Below, in pieces: positions 8,562-17,111 of a DNA stretch of 64,000 bases. The position numbers and the translations under genes were made by a program. How positions within the stretch are numbered: position 1 is the stretch's first letter; each line of letters starts with the position of its first letter. Where the stretch lies: assembly GCA_023423655.1 (NCBI GenBank), contig JAFAFE010000006.1:372001-436000 (forward strand), in the 5' to 3' direction. Below the pieces are notes generated by a model. The model saw nothing but the letters and a program-made list of their open reading frames with translations. It was not told the origin of the DNA and ran no database searches. The DNA is from Pseudomonadota bacterium. Its GTDB lineage: Bacteria; Pseudomonadota; Alphaproteobacteria; Sphingomonadales; Sphingomonadaceae.

Positions 8562-9776
8562 ATGGCGAGCACCGAGACTGTTACTGCAACCGAAACCGAT
8601 CTGAAGCTTACGCCGCCCGATCCGGTGCCTGCTGTTTCGCCGGAAAAGGCCGCAGGGCTGGTTTCGATCTCGGACGAGCAGAAATCCAAGCTGGAGCAAC
8701 GGGTCGAAGGCTTTATCGAAGATCTGGTCGCAGAAGATGCCAACTCGCCTGCATTCGGCCAGAAAATCGACCTGCTCACCAATATGGGCCGCAAGGAAAT
8801 TGCCGATGCGTCGGGGCACAGCAACCGCTTTCTCGACCGTCCGGTGCGCGCGATGGACCGGGACGGCGCGGTCGGGGCCGATTTGGCCGAGCTGCGCCGC
8901 ACGGTCGAACAGCTTGACCCGTCAAAGCAGGGTAAGCTCTCCTCCCCGCGCAAAATCCTCGGCATCATTCCGTTCGGCAATAAGCTTAACAATTATTTCG
9001 ACAGTTACCGTTCGTCGCAAAACCATATCCAGTCGATCCTGAAGAGCCTGCAAGGTGGCAAGGACGAGCTGCTCATGGATAATGCGTCAATCGACGTCGA
9101 GCGCCGCAATATGTGGGAATCGATGGGTAAGCTCGAACAGATGATCGTGATGGCCAAAACGCTCGATCAAAAGCTTGAGGAAAAGGCCGCCGACCTTGAC
9201 AGTCTTGACCCCGCCAAGGCCAAAGCCATTCGCGAAACCGCGCTCTTTTATGTGCGCCAGCGCCATCAGGATTTGCTCACCCAAATGGCGGTGACGGTGC
9301 AAGGCTATCTTGCGCTTGATTTGGTCAAAAAGAATAATGTCGAACTGGTGAAAGGCGTGGACCGCGCCAGCACAACGACCGTCGGCGCGCTGCGCACCGC
9401 CGTCACTGTCGCCCAAGCGATGGTCGGGCAAAAGCTGGTGCTGGAACAGATTACGGCGCTTAACACGACGACCGCCAACATCATCGAAGGCACCGGCCAG
9501 ATGATGAAACAGAATACCGCGCTGATCCACGAACAAGCGGCGTCCTCGACCGTGCCGATGGAAACATTGCAGCGCGCATTCCAGAATATTTATGATACGA
9601 TGGATGCGGTGGATACGTTCAAGCTGAAGGCGCTCGATTCCATGAAAACGACGGTCGATACGCTGTCGAAGGAAGTCGAAAAATCCAAAGGCTATATTGC
9701 GCGCGCGGAAGGTCAGGCGGAAGCTGCCAAACTCGCCCCGCCCAAAGATAATCCGCTTTCCGCGCTTGAAGGCTGA
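8562..9776 (+). CDS. TelA-family toxic anion resistance protein
   Basis: 404 residues, largely helical and cytosolic, matching the TelA/KlaA family in length and in segments such as IPFGNKLNNYFDSYRSSQ, IQSILKSLQGGKDELLMDNA and TTVGALRTAVTVAQAM. The family was named for plasmid tellurite resistance, but most chromosomal members, like this one, have no proven anion substrate and pair with an XpaC-like membrane protein. A possible promoter, TTGAAC-N17-CATGTT, lies at 8494-8522. The XpaC-like gene follows after 25 bp, so the two are almost certainly cotranscribed. Confidence 0.92.
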   Translation: MASTETVTATETDLKLTPPDPVPAVSPEKAAGLVSISDEQKSKLEQRVEGFIEDLVAEDANSPAFGQKIDLLTNMGRKEIADASGHSNRFLDRPVRAMDRDGAVGADLAELRRTVEQLDPSKQGKLSSPRKILGIIPFGNKLNNYFDSYRSSQNHIQSILKSLQGGKDELLMDNASIDVERRNMWESMGKLEQMIVMAKTLDQKLEEKAADLDSLDPAKAKAIRETALFYVRQRHQDLLTQMAVTVQGYLALDLVKKNNVELVKGVDRASTTTVGALRTAVTVAQAMVGQKLVLEQITALNTTTANIIEGTGQMMKQNTALIHEQAASSTVPMETLQRAFQNIYDTMDAVDTFKLKALDSMKTTVDTLSKEVEKSKGYIARAEGQAEAAKLAPPKDNPLSALEG

Positions 9777-9801
9777 ACCCGTTAGGCTGATCTGACATTT
9801 T

Positions 9802-10536
9802 ATGACGACCGAAACCGACCTGATTGTTGAACAAGGCAAGGCGAGCATTGCGCGGAGCCGCGCGCGGCGCACCGACGCGCCCAAATTGTCGCGCTCTATC
9901 GGCACCCGTTCGCGGCGCTATAAGATGCGCCATCTGGGGCAGAAAGGCCTGCGCATTATCCTGTGGTGGATTGCGCTCCTCATCGGCGCCATCGCCTTTT
10001 CGCTTGTTGTTAGCCCGTTGGGCGTCACCGGGGTCATTGTGCTGGCGATGATGGCGCTCATGGGATCGCTGGTCTTTGCAATCTTCCCGCAAATGCCCGC
10101 CGTGACGGAGGACCGCTTGCTGTCGAGCGATATGGCGAGCCTTCCCGCCAAGACCGAAATCTGGCTGGAAGCACAGCGGCCTGCCCTCCCCGCACCAGCC
10201 CAGCAGCTTGTCGACGGCATCGGGGTGCAGCTTGATACGTTGGGCCTGCAGCTTGAAACCCTGGACCCGCGCGAACCGGCGGCTGACGAGGTGCGCCGCT
10301 TGGTCGGTGAACATCTTCCCGGCCTTGTGAACGGGTATAAGCGCGTGCCGCCTGCAATGCGCGCGCGGCCCAATGCCGGAGGGCGTAGTGCGGACCAGGA
10401 ACTGGTCGACGGCCTCAAAGTGATCGAGCGCGAAATCCAGACGATGAGCGAAAATATTGCGAGCGGCGACCTTGATGCGCTCGCGACGCGCGGACGCTAT
10501 CTCGAAATCAAATATCAGGAACAGGATAATGGATGA
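9802..10536 (+). CDS. XpaC-like (5-bromo-4-chloroindolyl phosphate hydrolysis family) membrane protein
   Basis: 244 residues. A basic N-terminus (SIARSRARR, SRRYKMRHLGQK) is followed by two adjacent transmembrane helices at about residues 50-92 (ILWWIALLIGAIAFSLVV and VIVLAMMALMGSLVFAIF) and a cytoplasmic helical C-terminal domain. This is the layout of XpaC-family proteins, which commonly sit next to TelA. The family name comes from an indirect X-phos phenotype; true biochemical activity is unknown. Its 3' end overlaps the globin gene by 8 bp, implying translational coupling. Confidence 0.75.
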   Translation: MTTETDLIVEQGKASIARSRARRTDAPKLSRSIGTRSRRYKMRHLGQKGLRIILWWIALLIGAIAFSLVVSPLGVTGVIVLAMMALMGSLVFAIFPQMPAVTEDRLLSSDMASLPAKTEIWLEAQRPALPAPAQQLVDGIGVQLDTLGLQLETLDPREPAADEVRRLVGEHLPGLVNGYKRVPPAMRARPNAGGRSADQELVDGLKVIEREIQTMSENIASGDLDALATRGRYLEIKYQEQDNG

Positions 10537-11017
10537 CCCATCTGACAGAGAGCCCCGACGTCTGGTAAAAAACACGACCGTCATTTCCCATCCGCACGCC
10601 GAAGCCGCCCGCGCGCGCAAAAAGGCGGAGGCCGAAGCACTGGGCGTGACCGAGGCCTATATCGACCAGTTTGTCGATGCCTTTTATGCCAAAATCCGCG
10701 TCGACGATGTGTTAGGTCCGATTTTCAACGCGCGCGTCCATGACTGGCCCGACCATCTCGCCAAACTCAAGCAATTCTGGGCGTCGGTGTTGCATAATGC
10801 AGGCACCTATTCGGGCCGCCCGATGCCTGCCCATGTTGCCATCCCCGATATTGGCCGCGAGCATTTCGACCATTGGCTGGTGCTGTTCCGCGTGACCTTA
10901 GACGAGCTTGCCCCGCAGGAAGGCGCCGCCGAAGCGGTCCATGCCCGCGCACGTATGATCGCCGACAGCCTTTTGAACGGCATCGCCATCCACCGCGATG
11001 GCAGATTGAGCGCCTGA
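10529..11017 (+). CDS. Group III truncated haemoglobin
   Basis: 162 residues from the ATG at 10529, which has CAGGA just upstream and overlaps the preceding gene. The globin core runs from VTEAYIDQFVDAFYAKIRVD through LGPIFNARVHDWPDHLAKLK, FWASVLHNAGTYSG and PMPAHVAIPDIGREHFDHWL, with the histidine-containing segment that ligates haem in trHb group III. Truncated globins bind O2 and often detoxify or sense NO. The first 30 residues form a charged extension beyond the fold. Placement behind TelA/XpaC suggests a shared stress role; that link is inference. Confidence 0.88.
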   Translation: MDDPSDREPRRLVKNTTVISHPHAEAARARKKAEAEALGVTEAYIDQFVDAFYAKIRVDDVLGPIFNARVHDWPDHLAKLKQFWASVLHNAGTYSGRPMPAHVAIPDIGREHFDHWLVLFRVTLDELAPQEGAAEAVHARARMIADSLLNGIAIHRDGRLSA

Positions 11018-11050
11018 ACGCCCTTATCCGGTATTTTCGAGAGAAAAGCT

Positions 11051-11124
11051 TGGATGCCCGACGAGGATTCGAACCTCGATTGACGGAGTCAGAGTCCGTA
11101 GTCTTACCATTAGACGATCGGGCA
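11051..11124 (-). tRNA. tRNA-Gln (anticodon CTG)
   Basis: 74 nt including an encoded CCA. The acceptor TGCCCGA pairs with TCGGGCA, the anticodon arm ACGGA/TCCGT encloses CTCTGAC (anticodon CTG), and the T arm contains GGTTCGAATCC. It reads CAG codons. It is transcribed away from the FprA-type reductase. Confidence 0.97.
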
Positions 11125-11182
11125 GTGGTTGGGGGCGTCTATGCCGCAGAATTGCTGGTGTCAAGGGGATTTGGGGGTGCAT

Positions 11183-11207
11183 TATTAGTCGCGGCTCGCG
11201 ACTAATA
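11183..11207. repeat. Perfect 11-bp inverted repeat (3-nt loop)
   Basis: TATTAGTCGCG, GCT, CGCGACTAATA form a perfect hairpin or dyad between the tRNA-Gln 5' side and the reductase gene. No T run follows, so an operator or a processing structure is as likely as a terminator. Confidence 0.5.
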
Positions 11208-11344
11208 TTCATCGGAAGCGTTTGAAAACTGCCGAATCCGCACGCTTGCATCCTGTCATTTCAACGCTAGCATCAACCCGGTTTCACGGGAGTCCCGCGC
11301 AAACATCCGAAAAGCAAAATAATGAATGTCGGGGAAGGATTTTT

Positions 11345-12649
11345 ATGCGCCACATCGCCATCGTCGGCTCTGGCCCGGCGGGATATTATACTGCCGAGTC
11401 GCTTCAAAAAGCCTATGGTGATGATGTCACCATCGACATTCTCGATAAACAGCCGGTCCCGTTCGGCCTGATCCGTTTCGGAGTCGCGCCCGACCATCAA
11501 TCCATCAAAGCGGTCTCCCGCCGCTATGAAGCGGTCGCGCTGACCGACAATGTGCGCTTTGTCGGCAATATCGAGGTAGGCAACCATATCAGCATCGCCG
11601 AGCTACAAGAGCTATATGATGCGGTGGTGCTGGCTACCGGTGCGCCGGTGGACCGTGCGCTCGACGTACCGGGGGCGGAGCTTCCGGGCGTATTAGGGAG
11701 CGCGCAATTTGTCGGCTGGTATAATGGCCATCCCGACTTTGCCGAGCTCGACCCGCCGCTCGATGGCGCGGGCGTTGCGATTATCGGCAATGGCAATGTT
11801 GCGCTTGATGTCGCGCGCATCCTGTCCAAAACCGAAAAGGAATTTGGCGGCAGCGATATTGTCAGCCACTCGCTGGACCGCCTGCTTCATAGCGGAGTGC
11901 GGCATATCACCATATTGGGCCGCCGCGGGCCGCACCAGATTGCGATGACCCCTAAAGAATTGGGCGAACTCGGCCATCTCGAACGGGCAGCGCCGCGCGT
12001 CGATCCCGGTGACTTGCCCGATGTGCTGGAGGACGCGCATCTGGAGCCCGGTATGCGTAAATCGGTCACCCATTTGCGCGAATTTGCGGCAAATCCGGTG
12101 GCCAAACCGATCATAGTCGAATTCGACTTTTATGCGATGCCGGTCGCGGTCGAGGGCGATGGCAAGGTTGAACGCCTTGTGGTGGAGCGCACGAAACTGG
12201 ACGATCAACTCCGTTCTATCGGCACTGGCGAGCAATATGAAATAGATTGCGCGCTTGTCATTTCCTGCATCGGCTATCAGACGCCGCCGATCGACGGCGT
12301 GCCCTATGAACATGGGCGCGGGCGTTTTGCCAATGTCGACGGGCGCATCATGCCGGGGCTTTATTGCGTCGGCTGGGCGCGGCGCGGACCTTCGGGCACC
12401 ATCGGCACCAACAAGCCCGATGGCGTGATGATCGCAGACCATATTGTCGCCGATATAGGCCGGGGCGATGGCAAGGCCGGACGTCCGGGGCTGGATACGC
12501 TGCTCAAGGAGCGCAATGTCCCTGTCGTCACCTTCCGCGACTGGAAAGTCATCGAAGCTGCAGAAATTGCCAATGCCCGCGATGGCAGCCCGCGCGAAAA
12601 ATTTGTCGAAATTGCCGATATGTTCCGGGCGCTGCAAAACCCGATCTGA
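11345..12649 (+). CDS. FprA-type (adrenodoxin reductase-like) ferredoxin-NADP+ reductase
   Basis: About 434 residues from the ATG at 11345, which follows GGAAGGA at good spacing; a longer in-frame start at 11222 has no ribosome site. FAD-binding GSGPAGYYTAESL opens the protein, DKQPVPFGLIRFGVAPDH is typical of mitochondrial adrenodoxin reductase relatives, and the NADPH dinucleotide fold follows at AIIGNGNVALDVARIL. GWARRGPSGTIGTNKPDG near the C-terminus is also characteristic. It would pass electrons between NADPH and a ferredoxin, for example for P450s or Fe-S/haem pathways. No ferredoxin domain is fused. Confidence 0.92.
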   Translation: MRHIAIVGSGPAGYYTAESLQKAYGDDVTIDILDKQPVPFGLIRFGVAPDHQSIKAVSRRYEAVALTDNVRFVGNIEVGNHISIAELQELYDAVVLATGAPVDRALDVPGAELPGVLGSAQFVGWYNGHPDFAELDPPLDGAGVAIIGNGNVALDVARILSKTEKEFGGSDIVSHSLDRLLHSGVRHITILGRRGPHQIAMTPKELGELGHLERAAPRVDPGDLPDVLEDAHLEPGMRKSVTHLREFAANPVAKPIIVEFDFYAMPVAVEGDGKVERLVVERTKLDDQLRSIGTGEQYEIDCALVISCIGYQTPPIDGVPYEHGRGRFANVDGRIMPGLYCVGWARRGPSGTIGTNKPDGVMIADHIVADIGRGDGKAGRPGLDTLLKERNVPVVTFRDWKVIEAAEIANARDGSPREKFVEIADMFRALQNPI

Positions 12650-12753
12650 AGGGGCACAAATTTTCCAGTTATAACACTATCTTAACCCTGCACCCCTAAA
12701 GTCCATAAATAAGGCGGGGTTTCATATCCCCGTGCCATTCTAGCTAGACGAAG

Positions 12754-13122
12754 ATGCAGGGTTTAACCGTGGACGCAGAAAGACGCGAACGCCAGGAAGG
12801 CCGGGACGGGCGCAAAGCCTCGCGCTTGCCGGTGGGCTTTACCGCGAAGCTGCGCGAACGCGGCCATTCGACCATGGATGTCGAAGTTCTCGACCTGTCA
12901 ACCTCCGGTTTCCGCATAGCCACCCTGTTCCGCGTCAGCCAAGGCCATCTTGTCTGGCTTTCGATACCGGGACTGCAACCGCTGGAAGCGGTGGTGCGCT
13001 GGAGCGCCAAAAACGAGCATGGATGCGAATTTGTCCAGCCACTGCATCCCGCCGTCGTCACCCATATCCGCCAGCTTTATCCCCCGATTGACGAAACCCG
13101 CCACCAGTTTGACCGTTTCTGA
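12754..13122 (+). CDS. PilZ-domain protein
   Basis: 122 residues consisting of one PilZ domain. The c-di-GMP contact motifs are recognisable as the Arg-rich RDGRKASRLPV and, after a beta strand, LDLSTSGFRIA, corresponding to RxxxR and D/NxSxxG. Single-domain PilZ proteins relay cyclic di-GMP to motility or envelope targets. It is a monocistron, so its partner is unknown; the GGDEF/EAL protein at the left edge is one possible source of signal. Confidence 0.88.
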   Translation: MQGLTVDAERRERQEGRDGRKASRLPVGFTAKLRERGHSTMDVEVLDLSTSGFRIATLFRVSQGHLVWLSIPGLQPLEAVVRWSAKNEHGCEFVQPLHPAVVTHIRQLYPPIDETRHQFDRF

Positions 13123-13227
13123 ACGGTCAAGCATGGATGCGTAGGCTAACGCGCCGAGACTTGCGCACGCATCGCTTGCAATAAAAGCGGTTCCCCTAAT
13201 CTGTCCGCTGCTTTAGGGCAGGCTTTT

Positions 13228-13605
13228 ATGAACTCAACTTTGCTGGTCATGGCGGGCGGCGCATTGGGAGCCGGATTGCGCTATCATCTCGGGCGTTTGC
13301 TGACGCACGGGTTGGGCACGGGCTTTCCTTATGGCACCTTGGCCGCCAATCTTGCGGGCGGCTTTGCAATGGGCCTGCTCGTGGGCTGGCTCGCGCGCAG
13401 CGGCGTTGGCGGTGAACAAAGCCGCTTGTTTCTGGGCGTTGGCGTATTGGGGGGCTTCACCACCTTTTCCGCCTTCAGTCTGGAAGTGGTGAATATGATA
13501 GAACGGGAACAATGGATAATGGCGGCGGGATATAGTGTAGCCTCGGTTTTAGGGGCGGTTTTGGCACTGTTTGCCGGCCTCATGATGATGCGGCAGGTGG
13601 CATGA
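13228..13605 (+). CDS. crcB: Fluoride channel/exporter CrcB (Fluc)
   Basis: 125 residues with four hydrophobic helices, the normal Fluc architecture. Signature segments are GGALGAGLRYHLGR, FPYGTLAANLAGGFAMGLL and the conserved GGFTTFSAFSLE that lines the pore with Phe and Ser/Thr side chains. It works as a dual-topology dimer that lets fluoride leave the cytoplasm. I looked for the crcB fluoride riboswitch in the 105 bp upstream and did not see it. The stop overlaps the next start (ATGA). Confidence 0.95.
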   Translation: MNSTLLVMAGGALGAGLRYHLGRLLTHGLGTGFPYGTLAANLAGGFAMGLLVGWLARSGVGGEQSRLFLGVGVLGGFTTFSAFSLEVVNMIEREQWIMAAGYSVASVLGAVLALFAGLMMMRQVA

Positions 13606-14846
13606 TGGCAAAGGCTCCGAAATCCGCGCATAGCGATGATGTCCGCACCTTCACGGTCGGCCCTGATGATGATGGCATCCGGCTGGACCGCTGGTTCAAG
13701 CGGCATCTGCCCGATGCGAGCTTCAACCTTGTGTCGCGCTGGGCGCGCACGGGTCAGCTTCGTGTCGATGGCGCGCGCGCAACGCCGGGCGACCGCGTGG
13801 CCTCGGGCCAGCAAATCCGCGTGCCTCCCGCCGAAGCCCCTGCCCCCGACAAGGTCAAAGCGAAAAAGCCGCGCCCGGTATTGACCGCCGACCAGATGGA
13901 TTTTGCTGAAAGCCTTGTGATCCACAAGGATGATCAGGCCATCGTCATCAACAAGCCGCCGGGACTGGCGACACAGGGCGGCACCAAGACCAGCGAGCAT
14001 GTCGATGGTTTGCTCGACGCCTTATGGTTTGATGGCGACCAGCGCCCCAAGCTGGTCCACCGGCTCGACAAGGATACGAGCGGAGCGTTGCTGCTCGCGC
14101 GCACATCGCGGGCCGCCGCCTTTTTTGCCAAAAGCTTTTCAGGGCGCACCGCGCGCAAGATATACTGGGCGCTGGTCGTAGGTGTGCCGTCGGTCGAAGA
14201 TGGCGTCATCGACCTGCCGCTCGCCAAACAGCCCGGCACCGGCGGCGAGAAAATATATGTCGATGAAAAGGAAGGCGCGCCGTCGCGCTCGCGCTACCGC
14301 GTCATCGAACATATCGGCAATCGCGCAGCATGGGTCGAATTACAGCCCTTCACCGGCCGCACCCATCAACTGCGCGTCCATATGGCGGCGATCGGCCATC
14401 CGATTGTCGGCGATGGCAAATATGGCGGCAAGGATGCGTTCCTCACCGGCGCGGTGAGCCGCAAGATGCACCTTCATGCGCGCCGCATCCGCATCGACCA
14501 TCCCGATGGCGGGCGGGTCGACATCAAAGCGGACTTGCCCGAACATTTTGCAGAAAGCATGGACCAGCTTGGTTTCGAGCTTGCCAATGGCGATTTGCCG
14601 ATTGACGATGGCCCGCCGCCTCCGCCCAAAGCCGTCAAAAAGCAGCAGGCCAAGGCGCATTTCAAGCAAGTGCGCAAAGAGCGGAAGGGCGAACGGCAAG
14701 AGCGGCGCGGCGAGGTGAAGCGCAAGCCTGCTGCCAAGAAACCGGCCAATAAGGCTTCTGCCAAAAAGATCGCGAGCAAGATGCCGCGCGGGGTCGGTCA
14801 AACCACCGGCACCCGTCCCAAAGCCCGCCGCAAGACACGCACTTAA
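13602..14846 (+). CDS. RluA/RluC-family 23S rRNA pseudouridine synthase
   Basis: 414 residues. An S4 RNA-binding domain (DDGIRLDRWFKRHLPDASF, then RVDGARATPGDRVASGQQI) precedes the catalytic domain, which has the family motif LVHRLDKDTSGALLLAR with the nucleophilic Asp, and GRTHQLRVHMAAIGHPIVGD. The last 80 residues are a Lys/Arg-rich low-complexity tail (KRKPAAKKPANKASAKK) probably helping RNA binding. By layout it most resembles RluC, but the exact target uridines cannot be assigned. It starts within the crcB stop codon, after an AGGTGG ribosome site. Confidence 0.93.
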   Translation: MMAKAPKSAHSDDVRTFTVGPDDDGIRLDRWFKRHLPDASFNLVSRWARTGQLRVDGARATPGDRVASGQQIRVPPAEAPAPDKVKAKKPRPVLTADQMDFAESLVIHKDDQAIVINKPPGLATQGGTKTSEHVDGLLDALWFDGDQRPKLVHRLDKDTSGALLLARTSRAAAFFAKSFSGRTARKIYWALVVGVPSVEDGVIDLPLAKQPGTGGEKIYVDEKEGAPSRSRYRVIEHIGNRAAWVELQPFTGRTHQLRVHMAAIGHPIVGDGKYGGKDAFLTGAVSRKMHLHARRIRIDHPDGGRVDIKADLPEHFAESMDQLGFELANGDLPIDDGPPPPPKAVKKQQAKAHFKQVRKERKGERQERRGEVKRKPAAKKPANKASAKKIASKMPRGVGQTTGTRPKARRKTRT

Positions 14847-14861
14847 GGAAAGGCGGACCCG

Positions 14862-15464
14862 ATGCATCCCAACGCGGCTTTTCATTGGGAAGATCGCGAC
14901 GCGATGCGCGCCTTTGTTGCCGATCAGGCGTTCGGGCAATTATTTGCCGCAACCCCGGACGGCCCGCGCGTCGCTCATGTGCCGGTCATCTGGCACGATG
15001 CGGACCATCTGCGCTTCCATATCGCGCGCGGCAATGGCATCGCACGGCATCTTGAAGGAAGTTCCGCACTTTTTGTGTGCAACGGCCCCGATGCTTATGT
15101 GAGTCCCGACTGGTACGGAAGTGACAATCAGGTGCCGACCTGGAATTATGTTGCGGTGGAACTGGAAGGGCTTATCCGCAAATTGTCCGCCGATGAACTC
15201 GTCGCGCAGTTGGACGCCCTTTCGGAGGATCAGGAGGCACGGCTCGCACCCAAGCCTTTATGGACCCGCGACAAGATGGACCCCGGCTATTTCGACAAAC
15301 TGATGCGCGCGATTAGCGGCTTTGAACTGCGCGTTACCGCGTGGCGCGGGACGGCGAAACTGGGGCAGAATAAAGACGCGCAAGCGCGCGCCAATGTTGC
15401 AGATGCCCTTGAGGCCCAAGGCCGCCGCGCAATGGCGCATCTGATGCGGAATTTGGCGCTATGA
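14862..15464 (+). CDS. PaiB-like FMN-binding protein
   Basis: 200 residues matching the PaiB (FMN-binding negative transcriptional regulator) family: RVAHVPVIWHDADHLRFHIA near the N-terminus, SSALFVCNGPDAYVSPDWYG, and the signature QVPTWNYVAVELEG, ending with FELRVTAWRGTAKLGQNK. Members have a split-barrel flavin-binding fold. The repressor function was inferred from Bacillus genetics and may not apply here. It lies 15 bp after the pseudouridine synthase and overlaps the HAD phosphatase by 4 bp. Confidence 0.88.
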   Translation: MHPNAAFHWEDRDAMRAFVADQAFGQLFAATPDGPRVAHVPVIWHDADHLRFHIARGNGIARHLEGSSALFVCNGPDAYVSPDWYGSDNQVPTWNYVAVELEGLIRKLSADELVAQLDALSEDQEARLAPKPLWTRDKMDPGYFDKLMRAISGFELRVTAWRGTAKLGQNKDAQARANVADALEAQGRRAMAHLMRNLAL

Positions 15465-16114
15465 ACCGGCTGGCGCTGTTTGATTGCGACGGCACGCTGA
15501 TTGACAGCCAACATAATATTTGCACAGCGGCGGATGCCTGTTTTGCCGCCAATGGGCTGGAGCCTCCCGACCATCATGCGGTGCGGCGCGGCGTCGGGTT
15601 GCATGTGCGTGATGCGATGGCTCGGCTGGCACCGCAGTGGGCCGATGATGCGTTTATCGACAAGCTCGCCGCCGATTATAAGGCGGCCTATACCAGCCTC
15701 ACCCGGCAGCTTAACTACCAGACCGGCCATCTTTATGACGGCATTATAAACCTGCTCGACGCGCTGGAGGCCGATGGCTGGATCCTTGGTATAGCGACCG
15801 GCAATTCGGATCGCGGGCTTGCGCGCATCCTTGACCATCACGGGCTTGAGCGCCGTTTTATCAGCTTGCAGACCGCCGACCGGCACCCGTCCAAGCCGCA
15901 CCCCTCCATGGCGTGGACCGCCTTGGCCGATGCAGGCGCGGACCCTGCCGCTAGCATCATGATCGGCGACACCAGCTATGATATGGAAATGGCCAAAGCC
16001 GCCGGCATGGTCGCCATCGGTGTCGATTGGGGCTATCATGAACCCGCCATATTGCGCGCAGCCGGTGCAGACCATATTGCAACCCATCCGGATGAAATCA
16101 GGACTTTTATATGA
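15461..16114 (+). CDS. HAD-family hydrolase, phosphoglycolate phosphatase-like
   Basis: 217 residues. HAD motif I is LFDCDGTLID, motif II is IATGNS, the lysine of motif III lies in RHPSKPHPSM, and motif IV is MIGDTSYDMEMAKAAG. The helical cap between residues 20 and 85 makes it a subclass I enzyme close to Gph-type phosphatases. The physiological substrate is unknown; phosphoglycolate and small sugar phosphates are likely. Both ends overlap neighbouring genes by ATGA junctions, so it belongs to the same transcript. Confidence 0.9.
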   Translation: MNRLALFDCDGTLIDSQHNICTAADACFAANGLEPPDHHAVRRGVGLHVRDAMARLAPQWADDAFIDKLAADYKAAYTSLTRQLNYQTGHLYDGIINLLDALEADGWILGIATGNSDRGLARILDHHGLERRFISLQTADRHPSKPHPSMAWTALADAGADPAASIMIGDTSYDMEMAKAAGMVAIGVDWGYHEPAILRAAGADHIATHPDEIRTFI

Positions 16115-16365
16115 GCGACACCCCCCCCCTCCCCGACGCCGGATTGGAAGAAAAAGCCAAACTGCGTTTTTTCATCCTGATCAATACGCGCATCATCGGA
16201 GCCTTGCTTGCGATGCTCGGCATCCTTGTATTTTCGGACCGGATAAATTTCATACCGCAGGATGGCCGCATGATGCTCGGCCTGATTTTCTTCTTTGCTG
16301 GACTGATCGCCGCATTGTGGATTCCGCAATCGCTCGCGCATAAATGGCGGAGTCCCGACCAGTGA
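16111..16365 (+). CDS. Small two-helix membrane protein, unknown function
   Basis: 84 residues. A Pro-rich acidic N-terminus (DTPPLPDAGLEEKAK) is followed by two transmembrane helices, IIGALLAMLGILVFSDR and MMLGLIFFFAGLIAALWIP, with the conserved-looking INFIPQDGRMM between them. I do not recognise a named family. Its constant coupling (4-bp overlaps on both sides) between the phosphatase and the ATP12 chaperone supports a real gene. Confidence 0.75.
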   Translation: MSDTPPLPDAGLEEKAKLRFFILINTRIIGALLAMLGILVFSDRINFIPQDGRMMLGLIFFFAGLIAALWIPQSLAHKWRSPDQ

Positions 16366-17102
16366 AGCGTTTTTATAAGGATGTCGGCATCCGGCCCGAA
16401 ACGGACGGTTTTTCGATCCTCCTCGACAATATGCCGGTGCGGACACCGGGACGCGCCTTGCTGACGGTGCCGACCCAAGCCTTGGCCGACCGCATTGCCG
16501 AAGAATGGCGCAGTCAGGGCGAAGAGATCGACCCGCGCGGGATGCGCTTTACCGGCATGGCCAATGCCGCGATTGACCGGATTGCGCCGGACCCCGCGCC
16601 TTATATTGCCGATATTGCGCGCTATGCCGAAAGCGATCTTCTTTGTTACCACGCGCTTGAACCGGAGCCGCTGGTCGCAAGGCAGGTCGCAGCATGGAAC
16701 CCGCTGCTCGATTGGGCCGAACGGCTCTATGATGTGCAGTTTGAAATTACACAGGGTATTATTCCCGTGACCCAGGCCGAAGCGACACTCAGCCGGTTAG
16801 GCGCGGCGGTCGCCAAATATCCGGCCTTTGTGCTGGCCCCACTCTCCATCCTCACCACTCTTAGTGGCTCGCTGGTCGCCAGCCTTGCGATTGCCGAAGG
16901 TCATCAAAGCGCCGCCAAGCTTTGGCCTGCGGTCGTCCTCGACGAATTATGGCAGGAAGAGATGTGGGGCGCGGACAATGACGCCCAGAAAGCGCGCGCC
17001 TTTCATGAACAGGAATGGATGGACGCGGCGGAATTTTTGCGCTTGGTGGTGGACAACGACAAGCCCCACCCCAGCCCCTCCCCTGAGCAAAAGGGGCTAT
17101 AG
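16362..17102 (+). CDS. ATP12-family F1-ATPase assembly chaperone
   Basis: About 246 residues. ATP12 proteins, found in alphaproteobacteria and mitochondria, hold the F1 alpha subunit during assembly. Family segments seen are RFYKDVGI, FSILLDNMPVRTPGRALL, DRIAEEWRSQGEEIDP, ESDLLCYHA and LWQEEMWGADNDA. I prefer the GTG at 16362, whose GTGA overlap with the previous stop matches the other junctions of this operon and which has GGAG upstream; an ATG at 16344 has no ribosome site. The last 15 codons (from DKPHPSPSPEQKGL) read through a half-copy of a noncoding repeat, an odd tail described in the findings. Confidence 0.88.
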   Translation: MKRFYKDVGIRPETDGFSILLDNMPVRTPGRALLTVPTQALADRIAEEWRSQGEEIDPRGMRFTGMANAAIDRIAPDPAPYIADIARYAESDLLCYHALEPEPLVARQVAAWNPLLDWAERLYDVQFEITQGIIPVTQAEATLSRLGAAVAKYPAFVLAPLSILTTLSGSLVASLAIAEGHQSAAKLWPAVVLDELWQEEMWGADNDAQKARAFHEQEWMDAAEFLRLVVDNDKPHPSPSPEQKGL

Positions 17103-17111
17103 TCCTTCTGT

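Noticed and set aside
11051..11124. tRNA-Gln as an integration site
   Set aside because: No duplicated tRNA 3' end and no integrase gene nearby.
13123..13227. Possible fluoride riboswitch before crcB
   Set aside because: I did not find the conserved paired segments of the crcB motif in these 105 bp.
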